DNA from: Carallia brachiata
Taxonomy: Eukaryota > Streptophyta > Magnoliopsida > Malpighiales > Rhizophoraceae
NCBI GenBank assembly: GCA_021464245.1
Contig: JADCRB010000089.1
Span: 1-64,000, forward strand
DNA length: 64,000 nt
Reading direction: 5' to 3'
Shown here: positions 9,652 to 20,300 of the stretch, piece after piece
Position numbering within the stretch: position 1 is the stretch's first letter
Layout of the letters: the number at the start of each line of letters is the position of its first letter
Notes under the pieces: generated by a model
Told to the model about the DNA's origin: nothing
The model's input: only the letters and a program-made list of their open reading frames with translations
Database searches by the model: none
Made by a program: the position numbers and the translations under genes

Positions 9652-10770
9652 TTACACATAATATTGTTTCAGAAATTTACCATTGATTGGGCCGATTCGG
9701 ACGCCTTCTTGGTCTGACAGCATGTAAGCGTTGTGAGTGTAGGCCTCCTGCACTAAGTATGGCCCGTCCCATTTGGAAGTAAGCTTGTCACCAGGCCGAT
9801 GCTTCATGTTGATGGGCCGTCGCACTGCAAGAACAAGATCCCAACTTGAAAAGATCGAAGACGGACCCTGCGGTTGAACGTGTTGGTGAGCCGGGCTTGG
9901 TAGCACTCAAGTTGCTGTTGTGCTTCGAGCCTCCTTTCATCGAGAGCTTCTAACTCATCCAGACGTAGGCGAGCATTCTCCTCCTGTGTGAGTCCTTCCA
10001 GAACAGCCATGCGCAGGGATGGAATCTGTGTTTCCAACGGCAGTATTGCTTCGACACCGTAGACAAGTGAGTATGGCGTCGCCTGTGTTGGAGTCCGGTA
10101 AGTTGTACGATACGCCCATAATGCCTCCGGAATTCTGTCATGCCAATCTCTTTTGGATTTAGAGACTACCTTCGCAACAGGTTGCATAAGGTCTTGTTGA
10201 ATGCTTCAGCCAAGCCATTTGCTGGGGCATTGTACATGGATGACTTGTACTGCTTGAACTTGAATTTCTCGCAGAGCTTGTCATTAAGCTGTTGTAGAAC
10301 TGCTTACCATTATCAGTGATGATGAATCGAGGGACTCCATAGCGATAGATCAGCTGAGTCCGGATGAAATTGGCAACATGCTCCTTCTTTACCTCTCTAA
10401 GTGGAATGGCTTCAGCCCATTTTGAGAAGTAGTCGGTTGCTGCGAGGATGTACAGGTGACCTAGGGATGACTTTGGCAAGGGCCCCACTAAGTCGAGACC
10501 CCAAGCTTCAAAGGGCCAGGATGAGACAGTTGGATGCAGTGGCTCCGGTGGTTGATGTATGTAATTCGCATGAAATTGACAAGCTTGACAGGTTTTAGCA
10601 AACTCAATTGAATCACGTACCATGTTGGCCAGTAGTATCCCATCCTTCTGAGTTGGAAGTGCAACTTAGGCCCTGATTGATGTCCGCCACAAACACCAGA
10701 ATGTGCTTCAGTGAGAGCCTGTTTTGCCTCTTCATTGGCTAGGCAGCGAAGTAGAACTCCATCAAAAGAC
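9652..10770 (-). pseudogene. Integrase of the Tat element
   Basis: It inserts the DNA copy into the genome. The H2C2 zinc-binding part is seen as EAHSGVCGGHQSGPK and CQACQFHANYIHQPPEPLHP. The catalytic core has its first Asp in LAATDYFSKWAEAIPLREVK, the second in FIITDNGKQF, and the Glu in a further frame near 10210 (NGLAEAF). A C-terminal segment, KWDGPYLVQEAYTHNAYML, resembles the GPY/F module of gypsy integrases. The frame closes at 9652 after QYYV. Frame changes occur near 10625, 10270 and 9850. Confidence 0.88.
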
Positions 10771-10969
10771 CTTCGATACAGAGCATCCTTGAGATATATG
10801 AAGCGGGGAGCTCGTCGTTGAATTTCTGTCTTATGACGACGATCTTCGGGCAGCTTCCCGTGCTGTAGGTAGTCAATGATTGGTTGACGCCAGTCCTCGT
10901 CCTCCGCGAGACGTACAGATACAGCGTTGGCTGCTGTAGTTTCTTCATCATCCTTTTGGGCACTATCCA

Positions 10970-11910
10970 TTTCTGGCATACGGCAACAACTGTAGCCTGG
11001 ATTTCTGACTTTGCAAGAGAAGTGGCCAGGTTAGCCAACGCGTCTGCCTGAGTGTTTTCTCGTCGAGGCACATGCTCCAAGGTGATGCTTTCAAATTCAT
11101 CCATTAGCTGTCGAGCACGTTGATGGTAAGGCAAGGTCCTCTTTCTTCACATCATACAATCCTGTAAGTTGGTTGATGACGAGCTGGGAATCTCCATGGA
11201 CTTCTATAGTTGGAATCTTCATATCGACAGCCATTTGAAGACCAATGATCAAAGCCTGGTATTCAGCAACATTATTTGAACATAACTCACCGAGAATGAT
11301 AGCATATGGTAGTATTTGTCGTGAGGAGTGACAAACACTATACCGGCACCAGCACCATCACGCCTTGCTGCACCATCAAAGAACATCGTCCATGGTGGCA
11401 GTGTCTCAATGTAAAAGACCTCTTCATCTGGAAGATCATCTGTGAACTCCCAATCGACGGGAGGGTGATCTGCAAGGAAGTCTGCTAGAGCTTGTCCTTT
11501 GACTGCTTTTTGAGGCACATAGACAATGTCGTAGCTTTGTAGGATTACTGCCCACTTGGCAAGTCGTCCTGACAAGATTGGTCTAGATAAGATATATTTG
11601 ACAGGATCAGCTCTGGCAATGAGACGTACCGTGTGAGCCTGCATGTAGTGCCTCAGCTTGTCAATGGCAAAGAACAGTGCTAGACATGTCTTTTCAATGG
11701 GCGAATAACTCAGTTCCGGACCGTTTAGTGTTCTGCTCAAGTAGTACAGGGCAACTTCCTTTCCCTGCTCGTTTTCCTGTGCAAGCAAGGCTCCCAAAGA
11801 TCTTTCCTGCGCTGCAATGTAGAGAATCAACGACTTTCCTTGAATTGGAGCTCCCAGGACTGGTGGATTGGAAAGGTACTTCTTTATGTCTCAAAGGCTT
11901 TGCTGCAAGC
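10970..11910 (-). pseudogene. RNase H and second (archaeal-type) RNase H
   Basis: The first RNase H is seen as LGALLAQENEQGKEVALYYL, FAIDKLRHYMQAHTVRLIA and LSGRLAKWAVILQSYDIVY (11800-11520). After a spacer a second RNase H starts with WTMFFDGAARRDGAGAGIVF (about 11395-11336). It then shifts frame near 11300 and again near 11130, and ends in EHVPRRENTQADALANLA. Two RNase H domains in tandem upstream of the integrase are characteristic of the Tat clade. The second is thought to have been acquired and to have taken over from the first. Frame breaks prevent translation as one protein. Confidence 0.85.
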
Positions 11911-11971
11911 TTCGTCCCACTCGAAGTTGACATCCTTCTTCATCAACCGATGGAAAGGTTGACATCTCCAG

Positions 11972-13097
11972 CTAAATTGGAGATGAAACGGCGAATGTAG
12001 CCAGCTTTCCTTGTAGACTTCGCAGCTCGTGCAGGTTTTTAGGTTCAGGCATCTTTTGAATTGCCTCAACCTTTGACTGATCAACTTCGATTCCACGATG
12101 GCGCACCACGAACCCAAGAAACTTTCCTGATGTGACACCGAATGCGCACTTGAGAGGGTTCATTTTGAGCTGATGCCTCCGAAGTCTTTCGAACACTGTC
12201 TTGAGATCCTCGAGGTGGTCTTTGCGCTTCTTAGTCTTTACAACTAAGTCATCAACATAACATTCTACAATCTTGTGCAGCATGTCATCAAAAATTTTTT
12301 GCATAGCACGTTGATAAGTGGCGCCAGCATTTTTAATCCAAACGGCATAACTTTATAGCAGTATATACCTTTTGGGGTGCGGAATGCTGTCAACTCCTCG
12401 TCTTCTGGTGCCATTCTGATTTGGTTATAGCCTGAAGAACCATCCATGAAAGACAATGCTTCGTGACCCGTTGTTGCATCGACTGTGATCTCCGTTATGG
12501 GCAACGGAAAGTCATCTTTCGGGCAGGCCTTGTTAAGATCTCGAAAATCAACACATACCCTCAACTGTCCATTCTTCTTTCTTACCGGGACAATGTTGGC
12601 AATCCACGTTGGGTAGGTGACCTCTCGGATGAAGCCGGCATTGATCAGCTTGTTCACCTCCTCCTCGATTTGTGGAATGAGTTCCGGGCGGAACCGTCGT
12701 TGTGGCTGCTTGACAGAACGGACACCTTCTTTACTGCTAGACGATGCACCGCAATTTTTGGGTCAAGTCCAGGCATTTCTTTGTAACTCCATGCGAACAC
12801 GTCCCTGTATTGACTTAATACCTGAACATATTCTTGCTCTTCTTCTACAGTAAGTAAAGCACTTACAAATGTAGGTCGAGGATCTTCCGGAGAGCCAAGA
12901 TTGACCTCCTTGAGTTCATCAACAGTTGCTTGGCCACCGTCTTCAAGTTCCGGGGGAGCCTCCTTCACTTCACCATCTGATGAGTCGGAATCAGCCTCCT
13001 CGCTAATTGTGACATGAAATGCAGAACCTCTGACTTCACCTTCTTTGTTTGACTGGATAAGCCTGTCTGTTTGGTGTGGTGGTGATGGCACGTGCAT
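11972..13097 (-). pseudogene. Reverse transcriptase of the Tat element
   Basis: It copies the element RNA into DNA. An acidic linker (13097-12700) leads through FAWSYKEMPGLDPKIAVHRL into the RT. After a one-base shift near 12720 comes LINAGFIREVTYPTWIANIV, VCVDFRDLNKACPKDDFPLP and the metal-binding LSFMDGSSGYNQI. A second break near 12300 precedes the catalytic YVDD at 12248-12259 and the thumb (LKMNPLKCAFGVTSGKFLGF, 12150-12100). All signature motifs are present, and the damage consists of frame changes rather than replaced residues. Confidence 0.9.
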
Positions 13098-13592
13098 CAG
13101 CTGCTTGGCTTCGGCTCTTTAGCGTGATCCGCACAGGTGACTTCTCCTGATAGCCTAAGCCAGGTCGGGACTGTGATGTTTGAGAAGCGGCGCCATGTGT
13201 GGACGGCAGCGTACCCATTGTGCTCGGGTTTGAAAAGTCATAGCCCGCCTTTGCCAAAAGCTTGTATGCATTAGGATCAAATCCTTCATGTGTTCTTCTT
13301 TCTGGAAGTGAGCCGCCTTCGACTGCCCCCGTGTGTGGTTTGACGAAGCCTTTTAATGGTTTTGAAGATAAAACCGGCTCAATCTTTGGTATCGGCAGAG
13401 TGTAAGTCTCCTTCAGGTTGTGCAGCTCCTTTGTTTGGGTTGGCTATGACCTTGCTCCTGTTTAAGATCAATACAATAAGAGAAAGGGGGTTGACCTTCT
13501 GAGCGTCGTGACTAGGCACATAGCGTAGGACTGGAGTGGAGCTTGAAGATGCAACATCCTTCGAACGAAGTTCAGCAGGCTGTGGCAGCTTT

Positions 13593-14408
13593 TCATTTGT
13601 TGGAGCCTGGGGTTGGGCATTGGCAGGTTCTTCGACAGCTTTTCCCTTTTTGTGGATGCCCCCAGTCCAAGTAGCTTTTGATGGAATGATCTCCGGATTG
13701 TCTGTGTCGGTAGAAGACTGCATCCGCCAAATGTGATTCAGCATCATCGAACGGCTTTAAGTCAGCATTGACCTTTTGAACGCCACCATTGTAGTACTTG
13801 AAGCACTGATGCAGGCTTGAGAGCACAACTCCATTTCCATGAATCCATGGTCGTCCTAGCAACATCTTATATGTGGTACGTGCATCAATCACGTGAAATA
13901 GAGTGCTAGAAGTGAGATTACCGATAGTTAGCTCCAAGCGAATCATCCCAATTGCTTTCTGTCCTCCTTGATTAAAGCCATGAATCATCAAGCGGCTGTC
14001 TGATAATTCATCAATGCCGATGCCGAGCTCCTTTATGGTGGATTTTGGGATAATATTGACTGCTGAGCATCGTCGATCAGAATACGTCGGACCTTCTGCT
14101 CTCTCACATAGCCTGATACATACAGCGGCCGATTGTGGGGTTTGGACCCCAGCAGGAGATCCTCATCTGAAAATGAGATAGCAGAGTAACATCCGACGTG
14201 ATTTTGGTCCGCCTGTTGCTCCGCTGAGTTAGACTCATTTGATGGCTCTGAGCTGAGGTCTGGAGAGTATTGCTGACTTGATTTTGCCACACTTCTGTTG
14301 ATTGCAAAGCTATAAACAGCTGAGGGTTAGCGAGAAGGGTTTGGAGAGCTTCATATACCTTCTCCGTTGTCGACTTTTTGTTGTCGAGCGGCTCCTCCTT
14401 ACGGTGTG
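13593..14408 (-). pseudogene. Retropepsin-type protease region of pol, broken at the active site
   Basis: The protease cleaves the element polyprotein. The flap and substrate strands are visible: RPLYVSGYVREQKVRRILID (about 14136-14077), LMIHGFNQGGQKAIGMIRLE, and FHVIDARTTYKMLLGRPWIH ending near 13850. The last is the conserved GRPWIH end of plant gypsy proteases. At about 14066-14078 the frame is lost right after the two Asp residues, one base short, so the catalytic Asp-Gly-Ser is not read. The following part (13747-13379) is a Pro/Ala-rich linker. Confidence 0.8.
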
Positions 14409-16104
14409 TCACCTCTTCTGATGGTTTTGAAGTGATGGTGGTTTGGTTCCGAGGTTACCTTCCTGGTCCAGAATGATTTTATTCTGGCTTTTGAGCTTCA
14501 TGATTAGCTCCTTCAGGACGAAACATTTCGGTTGGATGACTTACTATCCGGTGATATTTGCAGAATCTCGGATCGCTGACTCGATCCTTTTCATTCGGCC
14601 GCTTGCACTCTGGGAGTTCGATCAGCTTCGCCTCCAGGAGTTGGTCAAGATGTCGGGGACGTCTGAGTCGGGGAATGGATACTGCTTCTGCTCCAACTCT
14701 CGCAATGTCACCTTCCGCCTTTCCTGTTGTTTTGGCTGAGTTATTTGGGTCGGAGGATTTACCTTGCTTTGGCGCCCACTTTTACTGGTGCGGCTTCAAC
14801 AGTCATCACTTCTTTCCTTTTCCGGAGCTGTTGGGTTTCTTAATCTCCCTTCTGCCCCCTTGCTGGTCCAACTGGATGGGAACCGTGCCTCCGGAAGTCT
14901 GGATGCTTATCTCCATATCATGTGCGCGGGTCGCCAATTCTTCGAAAGTTCGGGGTTTGACACCCTGCAGGATGTATAACAGCTCCCAATGCATTCCCTG
15001 GATGCACATCTCCACGGCAGAAGTCTCCGTCAGGCGATCTTTGCAGTCCAAGCTGAGGGCACGCCATCTGTTGATGTATTCGACAACGGGCTCTCCTTTT
15101 CTTTGTTTGGTGCTGGTAAGCTCCATCATACTTACCGTCCTTCGAGTGCTGAAAAATCTGTTGAGGAACTCTCGTTGTAGCTGTTCCCAACTGTCGATCG
15201 ATTCTGGTTCAAGATTTATGAACCAGGTGAAAGCGGTCTCCCTGAGTGAACGAACAAACTGCTTCACCAAGAGATCTCCGTAAGTCCCTGCGTTGTTGCA
15301 GGTTTCAACGAAGTGGGCGATGTGCTGTTTGGGATCGCCTCGTCCGTCGAATTGTTGAAATTTGGGCGGTTGGTAGCCCAAGGGCATGTTGAGACTTTCG
15401 ATCCGTCTGGTGTACGGTTTGACGTACATCTGTGATCCTTGGAAGGATGTAGCTTGTTGCAGTCGGATCGTATTGGCTATCATTTCCTGCAATTGTTGAA
15501 CAGATAGCGAAGCTATAGAATTTGAGGGTGGCAGCTGTGTAGAACTACCTGGTCGCTTTTCTGCAGGGAAGACGTCGGCTGGTGTGGCTTCTGGAGTGAA
15601 ACCGGGTGGATATGGTTGCTCCTCGCGGATTCGGGATCAACTTGGATCGGGCTTTTTCCTTTGAGAGCTGCGATCTGTTGATCTTTTTCCTCCACGACTC
15701 TGATCAGCTGTAAAATTTTGTTTTCCAATTCTGAAATTCTTTTCTGTGCTGGTTGTGTTGGTCATCATGACGGCAACAGATGAGGCTCCGGGAAAGACTG
15801 GGGGAGAAAACTCTTCTGATTCTTCTGTGTGAGTCGGATTTTGTTGAGCAGGCTTCGTCGTGTTGCCCCCGATTTCGATCGGGGTGGGTGATCGACTCCT
15901 CCATGCGGCAAGAGAGTCAGGGGAGAGATCCTGTTGTGCAAGCTGTGGACTCTTCATTTCGACATTTTGTCGGGTTTGGACGGCAAGAAATTGTGTCCGT
16001 CCCCGGGTTTCTGGACCTGCGTACCCAGGTAGGGTAGTTGATGCAGGCAATGGAGCCGTTGCCTTCTTTTTTGTGGCAGCAGTTGTACTCCTTTTCGGTG
16101 CCAT
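14409..16104 (-). pseudogene. Gag of the Tat element, frameshifted
   Basis: Gag forms the particle that packages the element RNA. From Met at 16104 an Ala/Thr/Pro-rich N-terminus runs to about 15640. After a frame change a short coiled segment follows (VVEEKDQQIAALKGK), and after another the retrotransposon gag domain (15492-14806), with FDGRGDPKQHIAHF, TWFINLEPESIDSWEQL and VEYINRWRALSLDCK. Further down, near 14610-14535, is a Cys/His pattern DPRFCKYHRIVSHPTE typical of Tat Gag, but a frame change falls just before its last Cys. A stop in the gag frame is at 14409-14411, just before pol. At least three single-base shifts break the reading frame. Confidence 0.85.
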
Positions 16105-16125
16105 TTGATGTGCTGAACACCTGTA

Positions 16126-16165
<40 letters not shown>

Positions 16166-16365
16166 TTTTTTTTTTTACCTTTTTTTTTACTTTTTTACTT
16201 TTTACTTTTTTACTTTTTTACTTTTTACTTTTTACTTTTTACTTTTTTTTTTTTTTTACTTTTTTTTTGTCTTTTTTTTTTGTCTTTTTTTTTTTTTCTC
16301 TCTCGGCTCCCCTTTTACCTCTTTTTTTTTTTTTTTTTAAGAAACAAGAGATGGGAGGTGAAGAT
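16105..16365 (-). repeat. A-rich low-complexity leader
   Basis: Between the PBS and the first gag Met (16104) the element strand is a run of poly(A) blocks broken by GTAAA-like interruptions (plus-strand T tracts at 16128-16338). There is no coding content. The length of such tracts is uncertain in assemblies. Confidence 0.7.
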
Positions 16366-16383
16366 GTCCCACCGAGCGTGCCA
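16366..16383 (-). promoter_or_regulatory. Primer binding site
   Basis: A few bases inside the 5' LTR the minus strand reads TGGCACGCTCGGTGGGAC. It starts with the TGG that pairs with the CCA end of a tRNA primer and lies at the expected place. I do not assign the tRNA. Confidence 0.6.
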
Positions 16384-17044
16384 AAAATTTGTAAAGCGTA
16401 AATTTCGAGCCTAAAACAATTAAACTCGAAAATACAAAAATAAATTACAAATAAAATTTAAAATAAAAGAAAATTTACGTGGGGTCGATCTCCGTAATCC
16501 TCCGATTAGTGTTCCTTTTTTGACTCCGTCAAGGGCTGCACGAGCTTGATCTTGACAGAAATAAATTCCACAGATTTTTCTTGAACTAGGTAGACTGAAA
16601 CCGGATCTGATTTGGACGTTTTGACTACGGTTAAGAACCGTAGAGACCAGATCTGAGCCGATCTGACTTAATTTCACCGAGAGTCGAAGAGACTTGTTCT
16701 CGGATGAGCTGCCTGGATTTTGCTGAGGGCCGTATGAGGCTTAATCCCAGCCGGATTTGTAGTAATTTGATATTTTTAACTCTATATTCTCAGAAATTCA
16801 GATCTAGAACGATCCAAGAATATAAATTTAAAAATAACTTTAGAAATGGAAACAGCAAATTTTTTTGGGCCTTACCCCTGAAATATCTCTCAAAACGGAG
16901 TTAGGAGGTATACTGCTAAGTAAAAGCACGTAAGAAAAGGAGAAATTTTCTTGAGAGATTTTCAAAATTTTCTTTTTCTCTCAAATTCTCTGAATTTTTC
17001 TGTTTACAGATTTGCTGAATGTGTTTTGAACTGAGGGGCATGGG

Positions 17045-17056
17045 CCTATTTATAGG
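17045..17056 (-). promoter_or_regulatory. TATA box of the 5' LTR
   Basis: The minus strand reads CCTATAAATAGG, a textbook plant TATA box, immediately downstream of the U3 array. Transcription would start some 25-35 bases further down, near 17010-17020, which would define the U3/R border. The identical motif is at 7177-7188 in the 3' LTR. Confidence 0.75.
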
Positions 17057-17068
17057 GTTTCCCCTCTC

Positions 17069-17269
17069 GTGTGAAAGCACGCGTGTGAAAGGCATAAGTC
17101 GACTTTTCCGTGTGAAAGGCATAAGTCGACTTTTCCGTGTGAAAGCACGCGTGAGAAAGGAATAAGTCGACTTTTCTGACTTTTCCGTGTGAAAGCATGC
17201 GTGAGAAAGGAATAAGTCGACTTTTCCGTGTGAAAGCACACATGCGAAAGGAATAAGTCGACTATTGAC
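17069..17269 (-). repeat. Palindrome-rich tandem array in U3 of the 5' LTR
   Basis: Five imperfect units, each containing a GTGTGAAAG block and an ATAAGTCGACTT block. Four of the five keep the 10-bp palindrome AAGTCGACTT. Between them lie CACGCGTG or diverged forms of that 8-bp palindrome. The array sits just upstream of the TATA box on the element strand, the place of U3 enhancers. A TTGACT core (W-box type) lies at its far end. Confidence 0.85.
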
Positions 17270-17334
17270 TTTTTTTTTTTTTCTTTTTTTTTTTTCTTCT
17301 TCTTCTTTTTTTTTTTTTTTTTTTAATGTTTACA

Positions 17335-20300
17335 AATATAATTATTCATAATTTTATATTATATAATAAATAGTATTTATTTAATATATATATATATATA
17401 AGATAATAAGTGTATTATATTAAAAAAAAATAAATAAAATTTGACAATTACTGACAAGTGAGATATCAACGCCATTAATACCTAACACATGGCTTTCTCT
17501 TTGAAAGACACAACACGCGTCGCCAAATTGCCAGTCATTACTATTCTTATTGTGACATGTGACAGCTTCATCTCACTTGCAAGTGACAGGGTGCCACAGC
17601 CACTCATCACTTTATCCATTGTTTTCTCCTCTAAAACTTTTTCGATTTTACGATCATTATTTTTATTTTCTCTTTTTATCTTTTTCCACGCTTTATCATG
17701 GAATACAAAAATCTAAAACGAAGAGAAACCTAAATAAAATTTGAGTAAATAATAGATTTATAAGTTTGATATCACATCTTAAGGTTCTTTATATCGAGTT
17801 TGCTCAAGTAAAGTATCAAATACTCTAAAAATTAATTTGTGTTAGACATGACAGCATTTATAAAAACTTTATATATCGTCAAACTATTAGTTCTGATACT
17901 ATTCATAAGAAAATATAAGAGCTCAAAACAGGAAGAAATCTATTAGAATCTAAGTAAGTAATAAATTTATAAATTTGACATCATATCTTCAACATAAAAC
18001 TTTAAGACATTAGACTTATTAGTCTTTTTTTTTTCTTTTCTAATTTGAGATATTTTAACTGAACAATTCACACATAAAATTCTAACATTTATGCATAAGA
18101 TGCCTTTGTTTCATAAATTATAATAAAATAATATAAGTTAAAAATTAACTATTTCACTTTAACTCATATTTGATTAATTAATAAGAAAGACATAAAATAA
18201 ACTAATAAAAATTTACTATTTTATAAATATATAATAATATTATCCTTCTCACTTTTATAAACTAGTCATCCTATAAATTAATAACTCATACTAATGTAAT
18301 TACTAATTTGCGCTTTTTGAAAACGTAAAATCAAGTCTAAAATCCCTCAATTAGATACATCCACGGACATCCCTGTCATTACTCGCCTGAGCCGCCTCTA
18401 GCGATCGGCGTCGTCGGTCAGGCTTGGAGCGACCATAGACGAAACAAAAGGCCAGCATCCGAGAATCCAAGAATCAATGACGGAGGAATGATGTCGGGCT
18501 TATGTACGTATTTATCGAATATTAATGTAATGATCTTAATTCAGTTAAAAAAAAAGAAAAGAGAATGATGTCGGGCAAACACCGTAATCCACGTAACCTG
18601 CTGTCACGGGAATATTGGTGGCTTCTGTCGCCGCCTTCTTTTCATTCTGGCAAATTCGTACACCCAAATATCCATAATTTGTTGATCTGCCAATTTCCAC
18701 AGTCATTCTGTTGGTGTTCCTATTCAACTATTTTCTTAACTTTCTTGTTTTATTAATAAAAAATATTAAGATTAATAATGAATGTAAATTAATTATTTTT
18801 ATGAGTAAAAAAATTATTTTGATATATTATATTATTTTGTTTCAGATCATTTAAATATAAAATAAAATAATTATTTTATACTATTTAATTTTATGTAAAT
18901 ATAATATAAGTTAGTGTTTTAGCCTAATTTATATTATCTATACTATAATATTTAGTTTGTATACAAAACGTACTCATATAAAATTACATAAACACTTCAA
19001 TACAACCTGAAGTAGATGTGTGGTAAGAGTGTTTACAGACGGTTGAACTCACTAAAAATTGTTGCATTCGAATTATTTGAATCCACATATACTAAATTTT
19101 TAAAAAGTATTATATGATTTTCAATTTTTCAAAATTGTTAGAGATGAATTAATTGGTTGCAGATTAAAAATTTTGAAAACTGTAAAAAATCGACCTGATA
19201 TGCCATCAGTTGATAATTTTTTAGAATATGTATCATTTATTTAAAACATCATCATCTTAAAATAAAACCACGTTATTTTGAGGAGACTTAAAAGTAAACT
19301 TGTTTCTTAAAGCCTAAGCCTACGACAACAATGTCCATGTCCGCGTTATTTACTTTTATTTTCTATCTCCACTAACACTTTATATATTTGAAGCTATAGT
19401 CTAAACATTGTCCTTTGTTGGTTTTCAGTTCGCAACGTTCCCCTGATTCATCGGATCGTGCTTTGTTGGTTCTCAGTTCGCAATGTTGCTCCATTTAATT
19501 AAATTTATAGTTTCTTGGCTGATGAATATGAATATGTATAATGAATCATGAAATTGCATTTTTAATGTCTTCTTTCTACAGTGTTGATGTAACTTTTCAT
19601 TTAAAAAAAAACATATAAGTTTAAACTGCTTACAATTAATCTGTAATTGACTGATCGATTTGAACAATTTAAAAAGTTGACATATTGATAACAGCTTGAG
19701 ATTTTAGAAAATCATCATCAATTGTGGTTTAAATGTAAAGTGCCCCAGAAAACCATCCAACTCATTCCGCAAATGCCCTTAAAATGAAAAGTGAGTAACT
19801 AAGAAGAAAATTCTTCTTTTTATTTTCTTAGGAAGAAAAAAAGTTATTTTTTAATATCTGTTTTCTTTTCAAAAGGAAAAATACTGCTCAAATTTTGTCT
19901 TTTTTATTTTTTCTATTTACATAAAATACAAATAAAAAATATACTTCTCAACAAATATAATAATAACATATGCATAGCACAAGTATAAAACTAGTGTTAA
20001 TTAATTAGGGGTTTCAATTTGTTGATTAAATGAGATTATTGGTGGGTTTTTATTTATTTATTTATAGATCGACTTAATCAATTCGGATTTTGACTTGTTA
20101 GTTGGGTCAGATTTAGTTTAACTATTCTGTTTCTTTTTTGAAGTTTGAAGTCAACTTATCATATAGACTTTGGTTTTAACTGAGCAAAGACGTATCTGGA
20201 CCAAAGAGACCCGGAAGTTAATGTGGATCTTAATAAGCACTCTTGTCTTATTTCGACACCATTTTATTTCACATATCAGACAATTTTTTTTGAGGCATTT

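Larger units (their letters stand above)
6534..17334 (-). mobile_element. Ty3/gypsy Tat-type LTR retrotransposon carrying a WOX-like gene
   Basis: A complete element of about 10.8 kb transcribed on the minus strand. Two LTRs (16390-17334 as 5', 6534-7472 as 3') begin TGTAAA and end TTTACA on that strand. They differ at only a few per cent of positions, mostly small indels, so the insertion is young. The flanks read AATCT on the left and AATAT on the right, an imperfect 5-bp target duplication. The internal order is leader, gag, protease, RT, RNase H, a second RNase H of the archaeal type, then integrase. The double RNase H is the mark of the Tat lineage (Ogre, Retand and relatives). An extra 2.2-kb segment between integrase and 3' LTR holds a homeobox ORF. 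Gag and pol are cut by many single-base frameshifts, so as written it is not autonomous. Confidence 0.92.
16390..17334 (-). repeat. 5' LTR of the Tat element
   Basis: Directly repeats 6534-7472 over its full length (945 against 939 bp), with small indels and scattered substitutions. On the element strand it opens TGTAAACATT followed by an A-rich tract and closes CGCTTTACA. It holds the tandem array, a TATA box at 17045-17056 and the presumed start of the genomic transcript shortly below 17045. Confidence 0.93.

Noticed and set aside
9181..9717. Lys-rich and Phe-rich open frames
   Set aside because: Products of near-uninterrupted T/A tracts.
14443..15283. Plus-strand open frames of up to 241 codons
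   Set aside because: Antisense shadows of gag, whose minus-strand frame carries recognised motifs.
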